From assembly GCF_014648495.1 (NCBI RefSeq), contig NZ_BMRF01000010.1:1-64000 (forward strand): 64,000 nucleotides of DNA, read 5' to 3'. The notes beneath the pieces were generated by a model. That model saw only the letters and a list, made by a program, of their open reading frames with translations. It ran no database searches and was not told the DNA's origin. Shown here piece by piece: positions 35,862-44,100 of the stretch (its first letter is position 1; the number at the start of each line of letters is the position of its first letter). This DNA comes from Actinomadura cremea. GTDB taxonomy: Bacteria > Actinomycetota > Actinomycetes > Streptosporangiales > Streptosporangiaceae. A program made the position numbers and the translations under genes.

Positions 35862-36300
35862 GTCATCCCCCTCGTGGTCTGTCACCCAAGAGCCTGCGTC
35901 GCGTGTCTGCACCCCGGCTGCATCCAACCTGAAAGTGTCCTGAACACCCGCCGTAAAAGAAAACGCGGCCGGGGACGTTCCCCGGCCGCGGCGGTGCGAC
36001 GTTGGCCAGGGCGCGCGACCCCCCGCTCCCCGCCGGGGAACGGGCGCGCCCTGTCCCTCCACCGAAGCGCACCTGCCTGAGGGTTCGCTGAACGCAGGCT
36101 CCCGATATCCCGTGCGTGGACGGCGCGGCGGCGGGACGGACGCGGCGCGGGACGGCCGGGGCGAGGACGACGGCGACCGGTGCGACGCCCGCGAAGACGG
36201 CGAGGGCGGTCGGGTACGCGTCGCTCACCGCATTCCCCGGGAACGTTCAGGCAACATTCAGCTTCGGGTGGGAACCTCTCCGGTGATGGTGGAGGGAGCT
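35862..36300. other. 439-bp divergent control region between HtrA and the response regulator
   Basis: No convincing gene is present. It holds a minus-strand intrinsic terminator (35956-35990), an A-rich tract next to it, and the regulator's Shine-Dalgarno (GGAGG, 36291-36295). An open minus-strand frame running across it passes straight through the terminator and has no recognisable features. Confidence 0.6.
35956..35990 (-). terminator. Orphan intrinsic terminator/attenuator in the HtrA leader
   Basis: Read on the minus strand, CGCGGCCGGGG-AACGT-CCCCGGCCGCG (35990 to 35964) is followed by TTTTCTTTT (35963-35955), a textbook Rho-independent terminator. It lies about 95-130 nt upstream of the HtrA ATG on the same strand with no gene before it. 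It may be an attenuator or the end of a small RNA. Confidence 0.65.
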
Positions 36301-37038
36301 GTGTCAGTGGTTGAACGGACGGCGGCGAACGGCGGCCGGACGCCCGAGGCGACCCTGCTCGTCGTCGAGGACGAGCCGAACATTCTGGAGCTGCTCGCCG
36401 GGAGCCTGCGGTTCACCGGGTTCGAGGTGCTGACGGCGACGAACGGGGCGGAGGCGGTGCAGTCGGCGCGACGGCACCGGCCCGACCTGATCGTCCTGGA
36501 CATCATGCTCCCCGACATCGACGGGTTCGACGTCGCGCGGCGGCTGCGCTCCGGGGGCGACCACACGCCCGTCCTGTTCCTCACGGCGCGCGACGCCGTG
36601 CAGGACCGCATCAAGGGCCTGACCATCGGCGGCGACGACTACGTCACCAAGCCGTTCAGCCTCGAGGAGGTCATCGCCCGCATCCGGGCGGTGCTGCGGC
36701 GGTTCCGCGGCGGGACGGCCGAGCCGCCGCCCCGCATGGTGTTCGCCGACATCGAGCTCGACGAGGACAGCCACGAGGTGTGGCGGGACGGCCGCGCCAT
36801 CCAGCTGTCGCCCACCGAGTTCAAGCTGCTGCGGTACTTCATGGCGAACGCCGGACGGGTCGTGTCGAAGGCCCAGATACTCGACCACGTGTGGAACTAC
36901 GACTTCCAGGGCGACGCGGGGATCGTCGAGTCGTACGTGTCCGCGCTGCGCCGCAAGGTCGACAACGTGGAGCCGCGGCTCATCCACACCCTGCGGGGCG
37001 TGGGCTACGTGCTGCGCGAGCCCCCGAAGACGGGCTGA
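36301..37038 (+). CDS. OmpR/PhoB-family response regulator
   Basis: 245 residues from the GTG at 36301, which has GGAGG 5 nt upstream; ATG 36286 is also in frame. The receiver has 'LLVVEDEPN' (acidic pocket), 'LIVLDIMLPD' (phospho-Asp), 'LFLTARD' and 'DDYVTKPF' (Lys switch). The C-terminal winged helix contains 'LSPTEFKLLRYFMANAGRVV' and 'ESYVSALRRKVD...HTLRGVGYVLR'. It is coupled (TGATG) to the sensor kinase gene. The divergent HtrA gene is a probable target. Confidence 0.95.
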   Translation: MSVVERTAANGGRTPEATLLVVEDEPNILELLAGSLRFTGFEVLTATNGAEAVQSARRHRPDLIVLDIMLPDIDGFDVARRLRSGGDHTPVLFLTARDAVQDRIKGLTIGGDDYVTKPFSLEEVIARIRAVLRRFRGGTAEPPPRMVFADIELDEDSHEVWRDGRAIQLSPTEFKLLRYFMANAGRVVSKAQILDHVWNYDFQGDAGIVESYVSALRRKVDNVEPRLIHTLRGVGYVLREPPKTG

Positions 37039-38594
37039 TGACCGCGCCCACCGGCGGGCCGGCGCCGGCGGGCGCGCACGCGGCGCGTCCGTCCGCCCGG
37101 CACCCCTTCAGCGGGCTCGGGCGGCTCTGGGGCCGGACGTCGCTGCGCGTCAAGCTGATCGCCGGGATGATGGTGCTGGTCACCCTCGGCATGACGGTGA
37201 TGGCGGTCGCGGGCGCGTCGGTGCTGCGGCAGTACCTGGTCAACCGCTCCGACGAGCAGCTCCACAGCTCGATGCGGCGGACGATCGAGCAGGTCCAGCC
37301 GTACCTGGAGCGCGGGGTCAGGCCCATCGAGCTGCGCATCCCCAGCCAGACGTACGGGGAGGTCCGCGCGACCGGCGGCCAGGTCCTGGACCGCAGCGCC
37401 GCGCTCGACGAGGGCGGCTACCCGCGGCTGCCCGCCGACGTGAGCGGCCGGCTGGACGAGCCGTTCACCGTGCCGGGCGCGGGCGGCTCGGGCTCCGCGT
37501 GGCGGGTGCTCGCCGCGCCGATCCCGGGCGGCGGCACGCTCGTCCTCGGGACCAGCATGGCGCAGATCGACCAGACCGTCCGGCGCCTCGTCGCGATCGA
37601 CCTCATCGTCGGGCTGTCGGTCCTGTCGGTGCTGGTGGGCCTCGGAGTGTGGGTGGTGCGGGCGGCGCTGCGGCCGCTGTCGGCCATCGAGGCGACGGCC
37701 GGCGCGATCGCCGCCGGGGACCTGTCGCGCCGCGTTCCCGAGGCCGACCGGCGCACCGAGATGGGACGGCTCGGCCGGTCGCTGAACAGCATGCTCGCGC
37801 AGATCGAGACGGCGTTCCGGGCCCGTGCCGAGTCGGAGGCGGCGGCCCGCCGGTCCGAGGAGTCCGCGCGCCGGTCGGAGGAGTCGGCGCGGCGCTCGGA
37901 GGAGCGGATGCGGCGGTTCGTCGCCGACGCCAGCCACGAGCTGCGCACCCCGCTCACCGCCATCCGCGGGTTCGCCGAGTTCTACCGGCAGGGCGCCGCC
38001 CGCGGCCCCGAGGAGCTCGGCCGGCTGATCGGCCGCATCGAGGAGACCGCCGCCCGGATGGGACTGCTCGTCGAGGACCTGCTGCTCCTCGCCCGGCTCG
38101 ACCGGCAGCGCCCCATCGAGCGCCGCCCGGTCGACCTGCTGGCCGTCGCCGCCGACACCGTCCAGGAGACCCGCGTGCTGGCGCCGGAACGGTCCATCCA
38201 GCTGAAGGTCGGCGGGGGCACGGCGTACCAGATCAGGGGGGACGGGCCGCGGCTGCGGCAGGTGCTCGGCAACCTGCTGACGAACGCGCTCTCGCACACG
38301 CCCGAGGGGACCCCGATCGAGGTGCGGCTGACGTCCGGGACCCTGCGGGGCGCGCCCGCGGCCGTCCTCGAGGTCGCCGACGAGGGGCCGGGGCTGTCCG
38401 CCGACGCGAAGGAGCGCGTCTTCGAACGCTTCTACCGCGCGGACGCGTCCCGGTCGCGGGAGGACGGCGGCACCGGCCTCGGCCTCGCGATCGTCGCCGC
38501 CCTGGTCGCCGCCCACGAGGGCGTCGTCGAGGTCGACTCGACCCCGGGGGAGGGCGCCACCTTCCGCGTGGTGTTTCCCCTGGACACCGACTAG
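37038..38594 (+). CDS. Sensor histidine kinase with heptad-repeat linker
   Basis: 518 residues; the ATG overlaps the regulator's TGA by one base. TM1 is about residues 42-62, an extracellular sensor of about 130 residues follows, TM2 is near 'LIVGLSVLSVLVGLGVWVV', then a HAMP domain. Before the DHp helix comes an exact heptad repeat, 'RRSEESA' in tandem twice and then 'RRSEERM'. The H box is 'DASHELRTPLTAIRGFAEF', with N box 'LGNLLTNALSHTP' and G boxes 'DEGPGLS' and 'GTGLGLAIV'. It phosphorylates the OmpR-type partner. It ends 4 nt into the convergent def gene. Confidence 0.95.
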   Translation: MTAPTGGPAPAGAHAARPSARHPFSGLGRLWGRTSLRVKLIAGMMVLVTLGMTVMAVAGASVLRQYLVNRSDEQLHSSMRRTIEQVQPYLERGVRPIELRIPSQTYGEVRATGGQVLDRSAALDEGGYPRLPADVSGRLDEPFTVPGAGGSGSAWRVLAAPIPGGGTLVLGTSMAQIDQTVRRLVAIDLIVGLSVLSVLVGLGVWVVRAALRPLSAIEATAGAIAAGDLSRRVPEADRRTEMGRLGRSLNSMLAQIETAFRARAESEAAARRSEESARRSEESARRSEERMRRFVADASHELRTPLTAIRGFAEFYRQGAARGPEELGRLIGRIEETAARMGLLVEDLLLLARLDRQRPIERRPVDLLAVAADTVQETRVLAPERSIQLKVGGGTAYQIRGDGPRLRQVLGNLLTNALSHTPEGTPIEVRLTSGTLRGAPAAVLEVADEGPGLSADAKERVFERFYRADASRSREDGGTGLGLAIVAALVAAHEGVVEVDSTPGEGATFRVVFPLDTD

Positions 38595-39121
38595 CCGCGC
38601 AGGGCCCGGATGGCCCGCATCGCCTCGCGGCGGGCGTCGCCGGACAGGACGTCGATGTAGACGCCGCCGTCGAGGTGGCCGCACTCGTGCTGCAGGCAGC
38701 GCGCGAAGTAGCCGGTCCCCTCGACGCGCACCGGCTTGCCCTTGACGTCCACGCCCTCGACGACGGCGTGCGCGTACCGGGGGGTGTCGAACCGCAGGTC
38801 GGGCACGGACAGGCAGCCTTCGGACTCGACGAGCGTGTCACCGTTGGCGGCCGTCAGGACCGGATTGACGACATGACCGACATGACGGCGGCCGCGGTCG
38901 TCGTCGCAGTCGTAGACGAACACCCGCAGGCCGACCCCGACCTGGTTGGCGGCCACCCCGGCGCCGTCCTCCGCGTACATGGTGGCGAACAGGTCGTCGA
39001 CGAGGCGTTCGAGGGAGGCGTCGAAGGTCCGCACCGGGTCGCACTCGGTCCGCAGGATCGGGTCCCCGAGGAGCCGGACCGGGCGCGGCGTCCCCTGGCG
39101 CGTGGTCGTTCGCTTGCTCAC
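38591..39121 (-). CDS. def: Peptide deformylase
   Basis: 176 residues. All three family motifs are present: 'GAGVAANQVG', 'EGCLSVP' and 'QHECGHLDG', giving Cys and two His metal ligands plus catalytic Glu. It removes N-formyl groups from nascent proteins. The GTG start follows TAAGAT (minus strand, 39133-39128) by 6 nt with no Shine-Dalgarno, so it is probably leaderless. The 3' ends of def and the kinase overlap by 4 nt. Confidence 0.95.
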   Translation of the reverse strand: MSKRTTTRQGTPRPVRLLGDPILRTECDPVRTFDASLERLVDDLFATMYAEDGAGVAANQVGVGLRVFVYDCDDDRGRRHVGHVVNPVLTAANGDTLVESEGCLSVPDLRFDTPRYAHAVVEGVDVKGKPVRVEGTGYFARCLQHECGHLDGGVYIDVLSGDARREAMRAIRALRG

Positions 39122-39240
39122 CCGGAGATCTTATAGAACGCGCGCCGGTGCGCCCGGAACACGTCCGGACGCACCAGGCGACGGTCGATATCTCGGTGGG
39201 GGGACGCCCCCCACACCCCCGGAAAAGGGCGGCCTGACGG

Positions 39241-40356
39241 TCAGGCGGGGTCGATCGGGCCGCGCGGCTGCGGCGGCACCGGGCCGGGCTCGGCCTGCGG
39301 GCGCGGGGGCGCGGCGTGCTTGGCGAGCGGCGCCGCCGGGACGTCGGTGGCCTCGGGCCCGAGCTTCTGCGCGGCCGGCTGCGGCGCGGCGGCGGGCTTC
39401 GCGGCGGCCGACGGCGCGTCCGGCGCGGACGGGTTCGCGGGTGCGGGCTGCGCGGCGGGCGCGGGCTTGGCCGGGGCCGGGGCCGGGGGCGGCGGCGCGG
39501 CGGCGGGCTCGGCCGGGGCGGGCGCGGGACGGGCGGCGGCCTCCGGCTGCTTGGCCTCCCCGGCCGGACGGTCGGCCGGTGCGGCGGCCGGCTTGCCCGC
39601 GACCGGCTTGCCCGCGACCGGCTTGGCCGGCGCCGCGGCCGGCTTGCGCGGGGCCGACTGCTTGACGGCGTCCTCGACCATCTTCTCCAGCGGGCCCGCC
39701 TCGTTCTCGGCGGTGAGCAGCCGGTGCAGGGTCTCGCTGATCTCGGTGAGCCGCTGCAGCGCCTGCGTGTGGTTCTTGGTCAGCGCGTTGAGCCGCTGCG
39801 TGGCGCCCTCGTTGATGACGCCGGCGCGGCGCTCGGCCGTGGTGAGGGTGCGCTCGGCCTCGACCCGCGCGGTCGTCACCGTCTGCTCGGCCTCCTGCTG
39901 GGCCGACGACAGCACCTGGTCGGCCTCCTTCTCGGCCGAGCCGAGCAGCTGCTCGGCCTTCTGCTGCGCGTTCGCGAGGTTCTTGTCGGCGTGCGCGCGG
40001 GCGTCGTCGATGATCCGCTTGGACTCCTGGGCGGCGTCCTCGCGGATCTCCTCCCCCTTGGCCTCGGCCTGGGCGACCTTGTCCTGCGCCTCGTCCTCGG
40101 CCAGGTTGATGATCTGCCGGAGCCGGTCGGACAGGTCGTCCCCGGTCGGCTTGCGCGCCTCGCGCAGCTCGGCCATCTCCCGGCGGACGCGCTCGACGTC
40201 CTCCTGTGCCCGGGTCAGCCGCGCCTCGAGGTCGCGGTTCTTCTGGTGCGAGCGGGCGATGTAGTCGTCGACCTGGCGGCGGTTGTAGCCGCGCATGACG
40301 ATCTCGAAGTGCTCGTCTTGGAGGAGGTTCGGCAGGATTTCGGCTTCGTTGCTCAT
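39241..40356 (-). CDS. DivIVA-domain coiled-coil protein with Pro/Ala-rich tail
   Basis: 371 residues from the ATG at 40356 (AAGG upstream). The N-terminus 'FEIVMRGYNRRQVDDYIARS' is the DivIVA membrane-curvature motif. Residues about 35-230 are one long coiled coil rich in Glu, Ala and Gln, then a 140-residue Ala/Pro/Lys tail ('AKPVAGKPVAGKPAAAPAD'). Such proteins localise to poles or septa and direct apical growth in actinomycetes; this resembles the Scy/FilP-neighbourhood or Wag31-like group. It stands alone, divergent from the carbonic anhydrase gene. Confidence 0.9.
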   Translation of the reverse strand: MSNEAEILPNLLQDEHFEIVMRGYNRRQVDDYIARSHQKNRDLEARLTRAQEDVERVRREMAELREARKPTGDDLSDRLRQIINLAEDEAQDKVAQAEAKGEEIREDAAQESKRIIDDARAHADKNLANAQQKAEQLLGSAEKEADQVLSSAQQEAEQTVTTARVEAERTLTTAERRAGVINEGATQRLNALTKNHTQALQRLTEISETLHRLLTAENEAGPLEKMVEDAVKQSAPRKPAAAPAKPVAGKPVAGKPAAAPADRPAGEAKQPEAAARPAPAPAEPAAAPPPPAPAPAKPAPAAQPAPANPSAPDAPSAAAKPAAAPQPAAQKLGPEATDVPAAPLAKHAAPPRPQAEPGPVPPQPRGPIDPA

Positions 40357-40585
40357 GGTGCCTTGGGGGGTCGTTGGCGGGGGTATCACCCCGTCAGGGT
40401 CGGATGCGATCCTCACCCGCCGGTGAGCGGGCCCGCGGTAGAAACGTCAGGTATCGACTCTCGTCCGGACCCCCGGGTGCGCGCAACCGGAACGCCGCTC
40501 TTGCTGCCGTTTCTTTCAAGCGAGTAGGTCCGACAAACTATCTGATCTCGGGTGATTTCTCGCCTACCTGGCGCCCGTGTCGCGA

Positions 40586-40613
40586 GGGCCGTCCACAGCC
40601 CTGTGGACGGCCC
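40586..40613. promoter_or_regulatory. Perfect inverted repeat in the gamma-CA promoter
   Basis: GGGCCGTCCACA (40586-40597) pairs with TGTGGACGGCCC (40602-40613) around GCCC. It ends 4 bp before the predicted -10 TAGCAT (40618-40623), whose 8-nt spacing to ATG 40632 implies a leaderless mRNA. The repeat covers the -35 region, so an operator or cruciform is more likely than a terminator. Confidence 0.45.
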
Positions 40614-40631
40614 CGCCTAGCATCGGGCCTC

Positions 40632-41159
40632 ATGAACTACGTGGGATCGCTGGGAACCGACCGTCCGGACATCCACCCGGACGCGTGGGTCGCGCCCGGG
40701 GCCGTCGTCGTCGGACGGGTGACGCTGGGGCGCGCGGCCAGCGTCTGGTACGGGTCGGTGCTGCGCGGCGACGACGAGGAGATCGTCGTCGGCGAGGAGG
40801 TCAACATCCAGGACCTCTGCTGCCTGCACGCCGACCCCGGGACGCCCGCCGTCCTCGAGGACCGGGTCAGCCTCGGGCACAAGGCGATGGTGCACGGCGC
40901 GCACGTCGAGACGGGCGCGCTGATCGGCATCGGCGCGATCGTCCTGAACGGCGCCCGCATCGGCGCCGGCACCCTCATCGCCGCCGGGGCCCTCGTGCCC
41001 CCGGGCAAGACGATCCCGTCCGGGGTGCTCGTCGCGGGGACGCCGGGCAAGATCGTCCGCGAACTCCGCGACGACGACCGGCTCGTCCTGGAGCACACGT
41101 CGCAGATTTACGTCCGGAAAGCGCAGCAGCACCGCACGACGGCGTCCTGGACGGAGTGA
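40632..41159 (+). CDS. Gamma-class carbonic anhydrase family protein
   Basis: 175 residues of left-handed beta-helix hexapeptide repeats ('VGRVTLGRAASVWYGSVLRGD', 'IGIGAIVLNGARIGAGTLI'). The zinc ligands fit the gamma-CA pattern: His in 'CCLHAD' and two His in 'LGHKAMVHG'. It is CaiE/YrdA-like, and many such members have weak or no carbonic anhydrase activity. It ends 24 bp before the AAA+ gene. The start has no Shine-Dalgarno. Confidence 0.93.
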   Translation: MNYVGSLGTDRPDIHPDAWVAPGAVVVGRVTLGRAASVWYGSVLRGDDEEIVVGEEVNIQDLCCLHADPGTPAVLEDRVSLGHKAMVHGAHVETGALIGIGAIVLNGARIGAGTLIAAGALVPPGKTIPSGVLVAGTPGKIVRELRDDDRLVLEHTSQIYVRKAQQHRTTASWTE

Positions 41160-41183
41160 CCCGCCCCCGCCCGGCTGACTACG

Positions 41184-44100
41184 ATGACGGGCGTGGTGTG
41201 GGGACCGGGCTTTGGCAGTGCTCCGCCGCCCAGCCCCCGGCGGGGGCATGATCCGTTCGCGGAGGCAGAGCGCGACACGCGGGCGATGGTGGCCGCGGCG
41301 TGGTGGCCGTCGGCGGCGCAGCAGCAGCGCCAGCATTCCATCGGCGGGCGCATGCTCGTGCTGCCCGACGGCACGTGGTGGCTGTTCGGCGCATGGGCGC
41401 GCTGGTACCGGCTGCACCCGTCCGACGGGCAGTGGTACCTGTGCCCGCCGCCGCGCACCCCGGCCGTCCGGATGGCCGCGCGGCCCGCGCAGCAGGGCGG
41501 CGGGCGGGTCCCCGACCTGCCCCCGCACGTCGTCCCGGCCGGGCCCGACTTCTCCTACGACCCGCCCGCCGGGCTCCCGTTCGTCGGCCACGGCTTCGCC
41601 ACCGACCTGACGTCCCGCGTCGCCGCGACCGTCCAGTCCGCCGCCGCGCTCGCCGCCGCCGAGTACCCGCACTGGTGGACGCAGTTCACCCCCGAGACGC
41701 CGTCGACGGTCGTCGCCGCGTGGGGCGTCATGCTGTGGTGCGCGCCCGCGCCCGCCTTCGACTCCCGGCTCGACGCGCAGATGCTCGACCTGTGGAAGCC
41801 CTACCGCGCCGTCCCGCTGCCCGACGTCGACGGCCCCCGCTGGCTCACCCCGCCCACCCTCGAGTCCCTCGTCGGCCTGTACGCCGAACGCCTCCGCGCC
41901 AGCCGCGTGGACGCCGCCGTCGTCGTCCTGCGGACCATGTGGGCGGTCGCGAACGCGCTGCGCGAGGACGTCCGGTTCCAGACCCGGGCCGACGCCCTCC
42001 TCGCCATCCTCGGCACCACCCTCGCCAACCCGACCGTCGACTACGACGCGCTCCCGTACGGCGACCAGGCGATCGTCCAGCAGTGGCTCACCCGCTGCCC
42101 GCCGAACCTCGTGCCCGCCCTCCGCAACGAGAGCTCCCCGGGCGACGATTTCCGGCACGCGTTCTACACGCTCAGCGAGGTCATCGCCGACCTGTCCGGC
42201 GACCCGGGCGACCCCGCGTACATCGAACCCCGCCTGGTCGCCGCCGCGCTGCTCGCCGCCGACCTCGCCGTCGTCCGGCGGGACGTCGCGGGCGCGATCG
42301 TCCCGTGGCTCGACCCGGAGATCCGCTACACGGTGCAGGCGGTCACCGACCAGCAGGGCCACCCGCTGCGCCGGCTGTGGCCCGACGACATGCGCCTCCC
42401 CGAACCCCTGCGCTCCGCCGCCGGGTCCGGCCCCGGCGCCGAGGCCCTCCTCGCCGCCATGTACGAAGTGGACCTCGCCTGGTGCCGCCTCGGTGGCATG
42501 CCCGCGCGCCCCCGCGGCTTCCCCGTCCCCACCGCGGTCGTCGCCGGAATCATCGGCCGCAACCGCGCGCGCGCCACCGCATCCTCACCCACCCACACGT
42601 CCACCCCGCGTCCCGCGATGCCGCCCCCGGCGTCCGCGATGCAGAGCCAGCCCGGCCTCGCCCCCGGCGCCGCCCCGAACCCGCCCGACCCCGCCCAGCC
42701 CGACCGTCCGTTCGTCCAGCCCCCGGCCGAACGCGCTTGGGAAGGCCCCGCCGAGGACCGCGACGTCGCCGCGCCCCCGTACACCGAACTGGGCTTCGGA
42801 CCGTCCGCCGTCCCCCCGCCCGGCGCGGGCCCCGCCGCGCCCGGCGGCTGGTCGGGCCCGAACGAGAACCCGAACATCCCGCCCCCGCGCGGCGCCCGCC
42901 CCCCGTCCGCGGCCGCCTCGGCGATGCCGGGCCCGGGGGCGGACGGGCGTGCTGCCGGTCGGGCCCCGGGCGGCGCCGGGCGAGGGGGCGCGTCCGCACC
43001 GGTCGGTGGGGGCGCTGCCGCCTCGTCGATGCCGGGGCCGGGTCCGGACGCCCGTGGCGCCGGTTGGGGCCAGGGGAGCGAGCCTGCGGCCGCCTCCGCG
43101 ATGCCCGGTCCGGGTCAGGACGGGCGTGGCGCCGGTCGGGGCTCGGGTGGGGAGGGCAACGACGAGTCGGGTGCGGCGCCGCCGTACACCGAGCTGGGGT
43201 TCCAGCCGTCCGGTGCGGCCGTGCGGAGCGCGCAGCCTCCGCCGCCGGGGCCCGGACGGCCGGACGGCGGCACGCCCCGGCCTCCGCGGGGTCCCGTGTG
43301 GCCCGGCGAGGACCCGGCCGGTGCCGGGCCGTCCGGGCGCGGGAGCGCGAACCCCGCCGGGGCGTCGGCGATGCCGGGTGTGCCGGAGGGCGACCGGGGC
43401 GGGTCGGGCGGTGCGCCGCCGTACACCGAGCTGGGGTTCCAGCCGTCCGGCGCGGCGATGCGGAGCGCGCAGCCTCCGCCGCCCGGCACCGGGTGGCCCG
43501 GTGAGGACGCGGACGCCGCACGCGGCGGGGCGCCGGCCGGGCCTGCGCGGAGTGCGCCGCCCGGCACCGGGTGGCCCGGCGAGGAGCCGCAGGGCGCGGG
43601 GCCGGTGTGGCCCGGCGAGGACGACGCGGCCGTCGCGCCGCCGTACACGCGGCTCGGGTACGCGGGCGGGCGGGCCGGGGGCGGGGCGGCCGTGCCCCCG
43701 CCGGCCACGCAGGTGGAGCAGCCGGGCGGGTTCGACCCGCATTCGACGCGCGTGGAGGGCGGGACGCCCCCGGGGCAGGGCGGGCCGCCCGCGCCGGTGC
43801 GGGGCGGGACGCCCCCGGGGCCGCCGGGGACGCGCGTGCTCGGGCCCGGCGGGATGGACGGGGACGGCCAGGAGGCGACGAAGCCCGACGCCGGTCCGGG
43901 CACCCGGATCATGTCGGAGACGATGGTCGGGAACTTCGACTTCCTGGACGACACGCCGTCGCCCGAGACGCCCGTGCACGAGATCCCGCCGCCGCGCGAC
44001 CGCAGCGAGCGGCGCGCGATGGAGCGGTTCGGCATCGGGTACGTGCCCGGCGGGCAGGACACGGCGGTGCTGCTCGACGAGCTGCGCGAGCAGGCCGTGG

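Noticed and set aside
35863-36228. 121-codon minus-strand frame upstream of HtrA
   Set aside because: It reads through a canonical intrinsic terminator, has no motif and would overlap the HtrA promoter.
42772-43680. CRISPR-like array in the AAA+ gene
   Set aside because: The repeats are in frame, unequal in spacing and encode protein motifs.
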